Assembly (NCBI GenBank): GCA_032622095.1 | Contig: CP136063.1 | Coordinates: 208,305,934 to 208,369,933, forward strand | Reading direction: 5' to 3' | Length of the DNA stretch: 64,000 nt | Source of the DNA: Siphonodentalium dalli | Taxonomy: Eukaryota > Mollusca > Scaphopoda > Gadilida > Siphonodentaliidae | In this document: piece after piece, positions 35,965 to 50,900 of the stretch | How positions within the stretch are numbered: position 1 is the first letter of the stretch | How the letters are laid out: every line of letters begins with the position of its first letter | Made by a program: the position numbers and the translations under genes | Notes under the pieces: generated by a model | Database searches by the model: none | What the model saw: the letters and a program-made list of their open reading frames with translations, nothing else | Told to the model about the DNA's origin: nothing

Positions 35965-38900
35965 GTAAGAACTATCAAGTTCATCAAATCCTGCACTAGT
36001 ACCTTACCACCATCACATGTACAGTAATGCCCTAAATAATCAACCCTTAACCACAGCAGAATAATGGGTAACTTTTCAGGATTTAGTCGGAAATATGGCT
36101 TGTTGCCATTCATCGGAAAGCTCTCACTGAGATCTTTGCAATGAATGGCAACAAGCCATACGGTATTTCCGACTAAATTCTGGAAAGTTACCCATAATTC
36201 TGCAGTGGTTAAGGAGTCGATTATTTAGGGCATTACTGTACATGTTGAGTGAAATTGCCATCACTATTTCAGCGGAAATCCTCATCCATTACTATTCAAT
36301 ATTAACCCATTACAAATATTAGGCACCCGGCAGTATGCCTGCAAGACAAACTAATCTAAATTTCTAGATGTTGTACATGTATACTCAGACTTAATATTCA
36401 ATTTGCTGCTTCTCTCTCTGTTCAGTAGGTGCCTCCTGGCATTTATGGCCACCTACCGGGTAAATGTACATGTACATTGTATTTGACTAAACCATTGTTT
36501 GGTTTTTTTGGAGAAGCTGCAGATGTTTCACAAAATAAAAAGAAAACAGACATATGTGTTTACTTATTAACATATTTGCCCTGTACCTTGATTATCACCT
36601 GACCGTAATGTGCTGCCAAGCAACAGAAGTACGGTACCATAGCTTTCAAGTCAGAAAAATAGGCTTCACATTGCCTTTTTCACGTCCATTGTCCATTTGA
36701 AAGCCCTGTTTTTTTTCTGAATCAACTGCCATTTAAAATCCCTGATGATCATTGTGGAAGATAAATGCCTCAAACCTCATTATAATTGATATCCAATTTC
36801 TGGTGATGCAAAAATGTAAACAATGGCCACATAGCACCTTTGGCAATGCCACATAGGCAGCGTTGACAATTTTGCTTCCCTGGCAGAAGTCAACTGTTTT
36901 TCATTAATTATAGCCATTTTTGTCACGAGAGTGGCATTGGTTTTATGAGGCACTCATCTTCCATTGTTATTGTCAGGGACTTGAAATATGTCATAAGAGA
37001 AATGGGGCTTCAAGTCACAGTGGAAGTAAAAATCTCGCCCACTTGCTTTCTGATGCCTATCTTTTGATCATAAATCTGTTGTTGGGGTATCATCTGTGCA
37101 GTCAGTCTCAGCCCTCATACATGTAGTTGGCCACAGTAATCATCAATGTCAAAGCCATTTGTTGAAGCAAACTGGGCCATGGCAAAGGATTGCCATAGTG
37201 GATTGCCAAACAATCTGAATTAAGAGGGCTGCAGGCTATGATCACAGTACATGTATAAGGGTGAATACATTATTTGGCATGCATCCTTTTATATTGTTGT
37301 TTTATCTTGCATAGACATAGGACCCTCACAATAAAAAAAACCAACCGTTTAGACATAGAGGCGGACGTGCTTGCCAGAAGGCGCCAGAGAGTAGGTCTTG
37401 CTATGGAAAATAATATTTAAATTTCTAGGTCGCCTCGCATACATGTACATGTATATAAGAGAATGCTTGGCCTAACAAATTTTATATTATTTTTTATAAT
37501 TGAATTGAATGCGGAGCATCACATATATAAAATAATACATTGACCTAACAATATTTATCTTGACCTTATAAGCCAGTGCATTCTCTTATATATGCGAGGC
37601 TCCCTATGGTACACTCACAAATATAAGAGAATGCACTGACACAGGATTTTTAAAACTGCACCCACGCAGCTCCCTTAATGAAAGGTTGAGGGTATCTATG
37701 AGAGATGAGGGATGTGTACAGATTTTATTAATTTTTGCCCTCACATTGATGACAATGTTTATATTTTTGGCCTAACCTTAATGACAATGTTAATCATTTT
37801 CATCTACTTATTCACTTTTAGGCTTCACTTGTTGTTGTACTAGTCGTCACTGTTATCATCAATATTCTGTTCATCATTGACACACAGAAAAAGCTACAAC
37901 AAGATGACGTTCAACCAGGTGAGATACAAAATTAAAGAAATATAATCACTCATATTTGCCAGTTGTAGTATACATTGTCATGAATTTGACAGGAAAATCA
38001 AATTTTCATAGCTTTTTCATAGCTTTTTCTTAAATTATCTGTATTTTCTTCATTCAAAGTGATATGGAAATGGAATACTTTAAACATATTTATTTTGTCC
38101 CATTATATACAACATATAAACATATAATATAAAGACAATAGATCTGATGTTATCGGTTCACATGGGATCGGCACACAAGTTACCAAACTTATTAATCGTT
38201 CCTCTCCCCAATCCCCATTAATATGAAAACACTTATGGTGATTTCTAGATGAATAAGATATTATTATCAAAATGGGTGAGATGTTGTTGTGCTGCAAATT
38301 TGAAAATAGATTGAATGCTTCCAATGTTGTTGGCAATGGCTTTGTTCTCTCATATGGTTGCTGATTATTTCATTTTGTGAAACAATGAGAGACGGAAATG
38401 AAAGATTGAACATTTTCCAACAATCGGCTGTCTATTTCATTTGTGTATCATACAGTAATGCTCTAAATAATCGCGTTGCCATTCATCGGAAATCTCTCAC
38501 TGAGAGCTTTCCGATGATTGGTAACAAGCCATATTTCCGACTTAATCCTGAAAAATTCCCCATAATTCTGCTGTGGTTAAGGAGTCGATTATTTAGAGCA
38601 TTACTGTAGAATACCAAAAGGCAATACAGAATAGAGTAATTATTTTCATAAAGTTTATTCAATTCGGGGTCCAGACTAGAGATTTCAAATTGGGAGAAAT
38701 CACTTCTCCCAGTTTGGTTAATAGGGAGAAGTGGACTGTAATCAGGGAGAAGTAACAATGATTGAAGTTCAGTTTACAACCCAACATCACTCATTCTGTG
38801 ATATAATAAGTATTATGCAAGACAAGAGCCCATCTATAAAACCATTACAGTGAGTAATAACATCATTATAATCTGTAAATATACTTTAAATATGCTGTTG

Positions 38901-41900
38901 GGACATATACATAAGTACAGTTATATGAGAGAAGTCACTTCTCTCTTGGAAATAAATAAGGAGAAGTGGCACCGTTTTAGGGAGAAGATGTCTCCCAAGT
39001 CACCCTCTAGGCTTGTCCCTGATTCAGTTATAAAAGTATACACTGGAATGGTCTTTTACTAATTTCGAGAGAGGTGTGTGATACAAAAGCCGACGACAGA
39101 CATAAAAATACAAATGTTGATAATAAAAGTGCAGAAGAATTTGTCGTTTGTTGAACTTATTATCTGAACATTTCCTATGGGATAACTACTCATCAATGAT
39201 GCTTTAGTATAGAAGGGTTAATCACAGACAAGCAAACAGGGATTATTTAAAATGAGAGACACTACCGGTATGTATAATTTGAATAGATTAATTGCATTGT
39301 GTGCTTCTAATATAGCTATGTACAAATTTCTTAAAATAATTTGCTATGCAACCTAGCAGAGTGTTTCAATTCACTTTAACTCAAATAATAACATGGATTA
39401 TTCAGTGTCTTGTACAAATTTTTTTTTCATTTTGAAGTTCTGAAGGTACCTGCTGAAACAGTTAAGCCACTCCCACGACGAGTTACACCGAGACACCTGT
39501 CTATTGAGGTGATATCCAGTAAAGAGTTAGCACAGGTTTCTGTTGATGGAATTACGGTGAGTGCTACTGGTAGCTTTGAAGCAACCAAATAACAATTAAA
39601 TCCCGGGAAAGTGCATAGATGTAAAGCCACATTTAAAAATATCATTGTTTTCCTTGATCCTACCCAAAAGTGAGTAGGTATGGAGGTAGGTACGTGTACT
39701 TAAAAACAAAATTCCAATTGCAAGTAATCTTTGGACTGGATAGGATAAATAATTGTTGAGATCTAAATATCATGACAAAAGAAGTCATGTAGCCTACAGT
39801 AATGCCATAATTAATCGACTGCTTAACCACAGCAGAATTATGGGTAACTTTTCAGGATTTAGTCGGAAATATGGCTTGTTGCCATTCATCGGGGAGAGCT
39901 TTCCAATGAATGTCAACAAGCCATATTTCCGACTAAATCCTGAAAAGTTACCCATAATTCTGCTGTGGTTAAGCAGTTGATTAATTAGGGCATTACTGTA
40001 TAGCTTTGAAGCCATGTTAAAGAAAAATAAGTGTAGAATACATTTCAATTATTCTAGTCATGTGTTTATTAGGCCTGTAACGATTCATCGCGATTTCGAT
40101 GCATCGCGATTCGTCATTCACGATTCTATACGCGATTCATTTGACTGTAATTTCGATACACTACGATACAGTTCCGCTATTATGCAGTTACCATACAAAG
40201 TCAATCGGGTCCCCTCGTTCGTTTCCGTAAGCTGTGAATGCTTACAAAGTGTTATCAGAAGTGAATCTGTAAATTTTGTTTGTTTCCGTGAGCTCGCACT
40301 TTGACCTTTGACACAAATGTTGGCGGAAGTGAAATGACTGACCTCCGTAACCTAGCCTCAGACTGTAAGCCATGCTCTGATTTGTTTAATTTGATGAACT
40401 GCTGTGATTTCAACCAATCAAATACTAGTATATTGGATATATCGTCTGCGGCAAAACAACAACGGCCTACAGGTCGAAAGTCTGGCAATATTTCGGTTTT
40501 GGGACGTACACCGTTGAACTTGAAGAGGATGGATGCATTAAGGTAGACAGAACTAAAACGATCTGCAAATTATGTTCGACGGCAACCTCTTACAAAACTG
40601 GTGTTACGACCAACATGTAAAAACCTAGCATAACTTCAATGCCTCATGAATAAGAACATCAACTTCGGGTGAACTTACTTACAAACACTCAGTTAATGTT
40701 TGATGCTCCATCATGCTCGCCACTTCGGTTCGGTTCTGACAGTGACAGTGTTAGCTGTTACATGTTGTGAGTTGTGACTAATGCCACATTGTTGTGTTGA
40801 AATTGAATTACTGTTGATTAAAATATGACATTGAAATGAATTTAAAAAATAAGACTTGAATCACTGTTGCATGAGTTTCGGATTGAAAATTAGCTTTTCT
40901 GACAATATACTCAGATATAACTATGAGCATAATACAAAGTAGTGTATAAGAGCCCAGCTGCCCAGCGACATTTCGTCATGTGCCATTATTAGGCATATAC
41001 TGATATAGTTTAATGGTGCATGGCGAACTGTCGCTGGGTGCTTACACTACTTGTCAATAGTTATATCTGAGTATATTGTCAGAGAAGCTCATTTTCACTC
41101 ACAAACTCCAGCAACTGACTGCCAACTGTGAAATGATATACTGTTCACTAAATTTAGTATAGTTCATCATTCTACGATAACACCTGAGAGTTGTGCAAAT
41201 TTTGAGTGTTGAACTTGAATAGCTATTTACTCGTGGGATCAAATTTTGCGTATCGCGATACGTATCGTATCGTTGGCCCCGTATCGCGATACATATCGTA
41301 TCGTGACCAAGCGTATCGTTACAGGCCTAGTGTTTATCATCCAGATTTAAAATAAAAATAAAAATTTCTGTAAATACATTAAAGATACGGATGGCCTTCA
41401 TGGTAGGTGTTGCTGCTAAAATAGTCACATCCGCTAAAACCGCCATAAACAGAAAGAATATTATATAATGGACAGATGTTTTTCTTATACCAATCATAAA
41501 TATCATGTACATTGCATGTTATTGTCACATTTGCTTTGTTGTGTAAACAAACATCAATAACGTTCAGAACCAATTGTTTATACATAAACACTCGGAACTA
41601 CCGGATCGTCCAATTAAAATGTGCCATTGCGCTGTGGAAGGTGAATATCAAATTATTGGCACCATCAACAATCGCATTCAAATCACACCAAATTTTATTT
41701 TAATCGAACCATTCTACCTGCTGTCAGTTCAAAATCCAGCTACATGTAATCCACGTTACTTCATGATTGCGAAATGATCAGACAGTAAATGTGTACATAA
41801 CATAATTGTTCTTGCAAAGAGATGAATATTTTTCAATCCAGATAGTATTTTCTCATAAACAATGGTAATTAGTTCACATATTTTCTCCTAACCTACATAT

Positions 41901-44900
41901 GTTAATACATAACAAATAAGGAATTGTAAGTTGTAGACACACGATATTAGGGGTTTTACAACTGACATATAATGCGCGCGAATCTAAATAAAGAAATGAT
42001 GCAATATCTTGACTCTGCTTATAAATAATTCACTATGCTTTTTGCGAGAAACTAAACAACACTTGACCTGCATTTTCTCTGACACAAAGCGAGTTTTGTG
42101 AATAATATCTCATCCATATCATCATTTTGCTAGACTATTAGTGTGTTCTTGAGGAAATTATCATAATTTGATAAATATTATTTCTAAATAATAGCCTACG
42201 TACAATGAAGGCTGCCCGTACCTTTAGACGGGTGGTTTATTTTTAGAGTTGGTCAGATCAGAGGATACAGAACGGTTTTTAAATTTTGGCCTAAATTGCC
42301 TTGAAAGTCCTGTAACACTTTCTTTGCTAAATACTCATGAATAAATCTCATAAGAAATGTTCAGATAATATGTTCATCAAACAACCATATGTAGGTCTTT
42401 TGTTGAACATTTCCCTCCAATAAGTAGGACTCCTTCTGTACTTGTATTATCTATTGTCTACTTATTTTCCCTGAGAATACTTTTCCAGATGAATAATACA
42501 ACATTTCAATGTATACATTGATATTATAACAATGGAGAATCCTTTAGTAGAGAAAGGGTTAAATTTCATTGATTTTTGACAATATATGACCCTGGGAATT
42601 AAGGAAAAGATGCCTGGGCATTATTTTTGCCTAGGTGAAAGAAATCGGCTTAGGAAAAAAACAGATTTACCTAGGCAATTTTGCAACAATATTGCCATCT
42701 CAAATTAATAATAACCTTACAACCCAGGTATGCTATTTGATTATGATTATAGTTATAAAAAATTAAATTATAGATGATACTCTAATTCACTCAAACTGTT
42801 ATAGATGTTATATAAATTCTTAGTTATTTTGGCCGGGAACATTGTTTCCATGCCACTACTTAGCATTGAATGTACAATTCCCCAAACCATCTCTAAAATA
42901 AGTGTCCTTATAGTTATTGTCCCATTGCCATGGATGCTATTGCAGGACAATATATGATAAGAGTGAAAGGAAGTCATTTTGGTTAAAGAGGATCTATTTC
43001 TGATAGACACAATGAAATTTTAGTAACCCAAATTAACTTATTTTACCTGGGCAATATGATTTACCTCTGCTTTTACCTGGGCATTGCCTATTGCCCAGGC
43101 TAATCCCAGGGCTGAATATATGCTTCACTCGCTGAAATGCTGATCTTGACAAATTTTAAAACTTTCTCAGAAATAGCCTTGAAATGACATGAAATTCAAA
43201 ACGGAGAGCCTTGTTAAACCTTGAAAATTATCATGAAATAACCGTGAATGGCTTTGACTTTCATTACGGTAGGCCTGACCTGTGGTTATAATATGAAATG
43301 TTATATGATCTGAACTGTAAAAATGATATACCTATCCTTTCTAACTGGGGATAATGGGATAATCCATTCCACAATCAAAGGGTTAATTAATGATGTCTCT
43401 TTTCTCAGAGCTTTTTATACCAGGGTTTCCGTTAGTACGGCTCAGCGTCCGTAGGACGGCCTCATTCCCCTCGCATATTATCTGTTTGGTTCATACATAT
43501 ACCAAATGTCAGTCGCAATGTCGTAAACAATTCCGGTTACAACGGGAGTTCGGGTGTTAAATAGAATACTGGTGAAAAAGCGGGTCAAATAGCGACGTTA
43601 GATACAGCGTAATGCATGTCGCGGTAACATAAAAAAATGTCGGACTGCTGAATATGCATATTTTTGTGTACGGGATGAAACTACTCATGCTCGAAAATCC
43701 CGTGATATCGTAGGATTACATAATTTGATCAAAGAACGCCGAATTTCTTAGTCGGGACATTTTTATGCACGGGATTTTCATGAATGAAACTGCTCCTCTC
43801 CGAGATCCCGTGCTATCGTACGGTGGTACATAATAAATGGGTCCCCCTGCAGAGTCCATGAGGTATAGAACGGAGTTTTAGCCAACGTGTTATAAAATAT
43901 AATTTGGCGGGAGATGTGAACACGTGCGTCGTTGATTGTGCTTGGGGACAACGCAACTATTATTTACCGTCCTTTGACATTATCTCCATATTGGGGAGGG
44001 GGTACGTATGTGTTTGTCTTTATCACCCATGTATGTAATATGGTTCAAATGAATGGTGTTGTTAACTTGTCACTATGAATTCCCACTATAAAGACTGATT
44101 TCGGGACAGGTTCCGTTTTACTGTGAAATAAATCACGTTGGGATTTTGTTGACTATGCGCATAATAAGCAATTGCGGTCGTCAGTTTATGGACTAATATA
44201 TAGAGACTAGTGAACAAGCTACGCGTTCCGAGTGAAAGATGTCCCTACCCACAGGTATTAGGCACAATTTTTGTTTTTAAATTTAATAAAAATCTCTTTT
44301 TATTAATTTTTTTTGGTGCCAAATACCTGTGTCGCTACCATTCGTATTTTGCCGCTATAAATAGCTCCTGCAGTATGACGTCACAGCGCACAAATAGTTT
44401 TACGATTGACAGCGTATATCATGTCAGTTTCATTTTCACAGAAGCTGCTTGCAATTCTAGGAAATACTTTATTCAATTCTCCTTGCTATCTATTATTGGT
44501 CAATGCATAGATGTTTTGTAGTGTTTAGATTCATCGGAATCTTATTGTATAAATTTGTAAACAATAACTAGTAGCTTGTTCATTTATATATAATCTTCAA
44601 TCAGACGGCAGTCTTATGTGCGTAATTAGTTGATTGATTATCTGGATACCATCAACAGAATTAATGCACCCACGGAAATGATTGACTTGCGTAATATATA
44701 CGTAGCTTTGGTTGCTTTGTGAGACTCTTATGTGCAAGGAAATTGCTACTTTTCAGTGTCAAATAACAAAATTTTCGCCCGACGGGACGAACCATGGTCG
44801 TCCCGTCGCGTTATGTGTTTCCCCAATACGGACTCATTAATTTTCCCCTCGCGGAAACCCTGTTTATACATACCTGTAAACTTAGGGGATATCAAATAAG

Positions 44901-47900
44901 TTTGAGTCTGAGACACAGCCAGTCAACGGGAAACATCCCTCACTAGATTATTTTTCATTCATTATTTTTCCAACACTATCTAAGGCAGTTGGTGCAAAAA
45001 TATTACTTTATTAGTAACCATCACACTGTCCGACTGTGATCGTTAGTGCAGCCATTGCTGCTACAAATAAGTTAATGAGGAAAAACAAAGTGCCCCTTGT
45101 CTGACCATAATCTACAGGGTATATTGTCTGTATTTTAGAGTTATTTCTCGTTACCGAAAACATAATACTGACTGCTGTCAGGGAGGGGGCGATTACATGG
45201 CTAACATATTTTATTAAAATACAGGTACAAATACTTTTACAAATAGTTTTCTCAGTTGATGTAATTGAATCCAAATACAATACTTTTATAATAGTAATCA
45301 AATACATTTCGATTGCATCCGATTACTTAGAGATGAAATATTGAAGAAAATCATATGGTAGTAAACATAGTGTGCTATATATATAGTCAACCTTAAAATT
45401 AAACAAACATATGGACCAGATGTGATCAAAACAGAACACAGGGTCTGTTATGTGTTTAAAATAGGTTATAATTATTCATCACGATTATATCGTTACATTC
45501 TGCTGTTAAAGTAAATTATTTACAGCAAGGGTTTCAAGAAGTGGAACCTGTTACTAAAGGCTTATTGATAATGAAACTAAAAACAAATTTGTTACTATTT
45601 TTTCGTGTTCATTTTTGTGATAATTGTGTTACAATTTCATCACAAACTTTGTATAAGTTTCAGCTGTACCTACCGCATATACTTTGAGGCTCTTAACCCT
45701 TTACCCAACAAACCGGCCAAAAAACCGGCCAAATAAAGCAGCAACAGCCTAAAATATCTTGGGTCTGTCTCAATAGAACCATACAAATATGGATATCATC
45801 GGAACCGGCTCATTGACCACATTGTGATGGTTATAGTTATGCCCTGTGCCAATGCATTCTCTTATATATGCGAGTCGACCATAGGTCGCCTCGCATATAT
45901 AAGAGAATGCATTGGCCTAAACACCTTAACATTGACCTTAACACTTTTTACCATTTTTTCTTACATTCTTGAACAATTTTATAATTTTTAATGTGTTAAG
46001 CCAATGCATTCTCTTATATATGCGAGGCGACCTATGGTCGACTCGCATATATAAGAGAATGCATTGGCACAGGGCTCTTCTGTTGGGTAAAGGGTTAATG
46101 ATTGATATTCCCCACTGAGGAGATGAATGAAATTAATGTTTCAGGTTCTGGACGATGGAGGCCCCACCAAGAACAGAGGAATACACATTGTTGTTCTCAA
46201 CCAAGCTACAGTATGTACCATAGCTTATAGGATGGCCACTGCAGGGTAGTGTCACTAAATTCACCCTTTGGGGACCTCATTCCGCATTGCCTCATTCGCT
46301 ATGGATGGCTTTACCAGGTTCTTATGTTAGTCCTGCATGTCGAATTTATATAAACATGACTACTCCTAGCAGGGACACCTGAAGCAAGAAATAGTACAGC
46401 AAACAATTTTTGTGGGCCACAACAAAATATATACTCCATAATATAAAATGATGAAAATATACAAAATTGTATATCAATAATCCAACACTTACTATCATAT
46501 GCAGAATGAATTCATCTGCCTCAATTGGAAAATAATAGAAATCATAAATTTAACTAACCAACGCTTTGTAGTTCTTGATTCGCAAGCAGCCAGATAAGGC
46601 CAAAGAAAATGTTTGGTTTGGGTTAAAAGCCGAAAAAAATAGGGTTGGTAGGCAGGCTTGAAATTTTTGTTTTAATTAATTTTTTAATTTTGACATACTC
46701 TTATGACTTTTCATGTGAGTATTTTACTCTGCAAGATTGACATAAAACTACTTTTGATTATTTATGTATAAATTTTAATATTACACAATACTTTTACTTA
46801 GAAATCAACCTATTCTGAGATGCTTAATAAATGTGTTTTTTGTGTTTTGAGATAAAAATTAAAGGATTTTCTTGAGTGCTTTCAACGAAGTGTCAAACGG
46901 TGTTATTACCATTCTCTGTATTAGAGTTATATTGATGTTTTGCTCATTCGCCAGTGTATTTCAGCCATGGATTATACTATCACAGTGAGAGCTTTACGAT
47001 GAATGGCAACAAGCCATATTTCCGATTAAATCCTGAAAAATTAACCATAATTCTGCTGTGGTTAAGGAGTCGATTATTTAGGGCATTACTGTATCAGTCA
47101 AGTTTCATGTTTCAGGGAAGCATCATGGCGAAATATTCATTTGACACATACAGCACGGGTGAGGGCGATGCCATGGTGGAGTTTCTCGACAGAATATCAG
47201 ATGGTAGGATCCTGATATTCACTATCAAGGTACGCACATCTCGATTCTCACCTATTATCAAGGGGGAAATGGCTGAAGCCACATTTAACCCTTCCATGAC
47301 TGGAGCTTCTGAAATTTTGCGAAAACACTGTTGCAGTGCATTCTCTAATATATACGAGTCTCCCATAGGTAGCCTCGCATATATAAGAGAATACATTGGA
47401 CAAACAATATGTACCTTGTAAGCCAGTGCATTCTCTTATATATGTGAGGCTCCCAATAAGAGAAAGTAACTCTTTGAAGTTTCGACAGGGAACCTTATAA
47501 AGTAAAGAAAATAATGCAGGCAATATATTTCTTTGTTAAGACCTGTTGCTTAATAGTTTATTCATCAGTAGGCGAATGTCCCCACTCGAGATTAAATTAT
47601 TTAACCCTTTACCCAACAAACCGGCCAAAACCGGCCAAATAAAGCTGCAACAGCCTAAAATATCTTCGGTCTGTCTCAATAGAACCATACAAATATGGAT
47701 ATCATTGGAACCGGCTCATTGACCACATTGTGATGGTTATAGTTATGCCCTGTGCCAATGCATTCTCTTATATATGCGAGTCGACCATAGGTCGCCTCGC
47801 ATATATAAGAGAATGCATTGGCCTAAAAAAAATCTTTTTTTACCATTTTTTCTTACATTCTTTAACAATTTTATGATTTTAATGTGTTAAGCCAATGTAT

Positions 47901-50900
47901 TCTCTTATATATGCGAGACGACCTATGGTCGACTCGCATATATAAGAGAATGCATTGGCACAGGGCCGTTCTGTTGGGTAAAGGGTTAATTCAATTTTTT
48001 TTTCGGACTCACTGAAGTCATAAAAACGCATGCAATTTCGAGCTAGGACCACCAGATAATTTGAAGTAGATTATCAAGGAACAAATAACTCGGGTAGATA
48101 TATATTCCCTGCCTTGTTTGTTCAGTGTGATAAAGTTCCCTGTAAGAAGGGGTCAGAGCATGAAAAAGTTCCAAGGTTTTGTACTGATGCAATATTATCT
48201 CTATGGGCGTTAACCAGAGTAGAGATTCATGGCATGATCTATCATTCTTGCCTGCTGTTTTTCAGCTCTTGTTACTCCCACTGTTTCTGTTTCTTGCAGG
48301 ATGAAGGCACATTCAGTTTGAAGCAGCATCCTAGGGACTACCTCAAGAAGCTAGGCAGCAAAAGTATTCTCAACTTCAGGGACATGTGGGCATTTGTCTG
48401 TCACAAAAATAGTGAGTTAACCAAACCCTTTCAACCTAAAGGTTTGGTCACTACAGTTAAATGGCAATTAATAATAATCAACAATTAATGTATACACCAA
48501 ATACTCAAATTAATTATGTAATACCCACTTGGTGTTGAGATAATTCATTAAAATATAGTTAACTCTTTCGCCACCAAATTTACAGTGGTAAATTATCCAG
48601 GACACCAGGTTTACAGCAGCTTATATGGAAATTCTTTATCTCACATGTGGGGCATTGATACTAGTATTTATAGATATAGTAGGTATGGACGCCCATATAT
48701 TGTCATGACCAGTGACAACTGCCCATGAATTTGCACTACATGCCATTGGATGACATCATATAGTTGTGATTATATCACCATGGTAACACATGCCATGTGT
48801 GAACAGGTGCGTAAATACATTTGAACTCAATATATACTGTTACAGTTAACTTTATTTGCAATATTTCACCACATAAGTATATTGACCAAACACACACTAA
48901 AATCGTTAGAATTATATCCATCACATGTCGTAATTTAAGCATATGTGGTGATTAAGAATGTAACTAGAAGTTGTACAATGAGCATAATGATGAGAACAGA
49001 CCAATAGTATGCACAAAAAGGCGTTATTTAACTGAAATAGACTCATTATCCTGCATTTAGGCCCACGTGTATTCAACTGTGATTATGCTAACAAATTATG
49101 AGAAAATTTCCAAAAACAACTGTCAATGATCTCATTGCATTCCCAAAATGTTTATGCATGTCCATGTCATTCTTACAACATGCAATCGCAGCTATTATTA
49201 TTGAAGTCGCACTATTGCGCTGACGGTGAATTTCGTAACATTGCGTCAAAAATAGGACACTAGACGGATAGCACAAATACTGAACACGTCATTAGAAAGG
49301 GCAACAATCTTCTTTATTTCATAGATGAGTGTTATCAACATGTGTTTGTGATAAACAATTACAAACTAAATCAATCGGCCTGTCGGCATTGTTTCGTCAA
49401 CATTTTTTGGGAAAACCCTGGGAAACCCAAAAATAGTAATTGTGACGTCATACATGTGCTGTCTATATGTAGACCGGGAACATCTCAATGTGGCCATATT
49501 TGTCAGGTCTGCATATGCAACAATAAATTAGTATTGATACAGAATATCACCCAAATGATATCTAAGTCGCCAACCAATAAAATCATTAACATATCCCCGT
49601 AAACATGGTATTATTCCCGAAAATTATTCTCTGCCTGCTAGGCTGGCTGCGGTGTTGAACGTAAATTACGTCATGCCCACTAAAAGCGAGGTGCGGTGTT
49701 GAAAGAGTTAACACGTTGACTGCCAACACCCGTTCAATTACATGTAAAAAGTATGAGATGACTCGTAGTCGACAGCCAAAGGTACACATATGTTCTAGAA
49801 CTGTCAGTCGATCAGGTCCAAAACAATAACTATAACATTTTTCACAAATATAAATAAAACAGCCAGCATGTTGATGTTAGTAAAATGTGATTAATTGCTT
49901 CATGCAACACATATGTGTTACATGATGCCAGGTGAATAAGGCAAAGAGATCACCCGTGTATTTTTTGATTGGCTAATTGATGTTTCACTTTAAATACTAT
50001 TTTTTGTTGTTTGGTAATCGGCTCTCACACTCACACACGACTGGTCATGTGAAATTGGGGTAATCCCAGGTTATTCTCATCACGCATAATTTATTATTTC
50101 AGAGGGCGCACTTGCTGAGAGACATCAGCCAACCTCAGACATATCAAAATGGGGTGATCGTGTTACCCTGCAAGTCAACGTATCACTACTAGTCAGGGAG
50201 GGTGATGGGGGCTGCAAATGGCCAGATGATGCTGTGGGGCAGAGGAGACGGGCCTTCTGCTCAAAAATAGAAGGATATGGCAAGATATGCAGATGCAATA
50301 ATCCCGATCCACTTACATTTCATCCACCACTGGTAGGTATTGTTTTAAATTTATTGCACCAAGCCGACTGAAGTGATGTAAATAAATTACAGTAATGCCC
50401 TAAATAATCGACTCTTTAACCACAGCAGAATTAATGGGTAATTTTTCAGGATTTAGTCGGAAATATGGCTTGTTGCCATTCATCGGAAAGCTCTCACTGA
50501 GAGCTTTCCAATGAATGGCAACAAGCCATATTTCTGACTAAATCCTGAAAAATTCCCCATAATTCTTCTGTGGTTAAGAAGTCGATTATTTAGAGCATTA
50601 CTGTAGCTGTTTTAGTGCCATGAATTTAAGTCCCAACAAGCGGCTTAAATTAAATTTTGACATTGTAATGAAAATATTTTTAGGTCTTTTCTCCACTGTT
50701 AAACTGACATTGTTTTGATATGGCCAGAGCGGTTTTAGTGCCAATAATTTCAGTCCAACTATAGGTTTAAATTGAAAGCTTAAATTCTATAAATCTTGAC
50801 AAAGTAATAAAAATAGTTTCAGGTCTTTCCTCCACCGTTGAACTGGCATTGAAATGATATGGCCAGAGCGGTTTTAGCGCCATAATTCAGTCCAACAGTA

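Larger units (their letters stand above)
40070..41329. mobile_element. hAT element, non-autonomous, with 8-bp target duplication (intron 3)
   Basis: Terminal inverted repeats TAGGCCTGTAACGAT and its complement ATCGTTACAGGCCTA; both sides carry GTGTTTAT (40062-40069 and 41330-41337), the 8-bp duplication typical of hAT. Subterminal CGCGAT repeats are dense at both ends. Only a piece of coding sequence remains. Confidence 0.9.

Noticed and set aside
44210-44521. 103-codon frame inside the hAT-like element
   Set aside because: It spans a local inverted repeat and shows no transposase motif.
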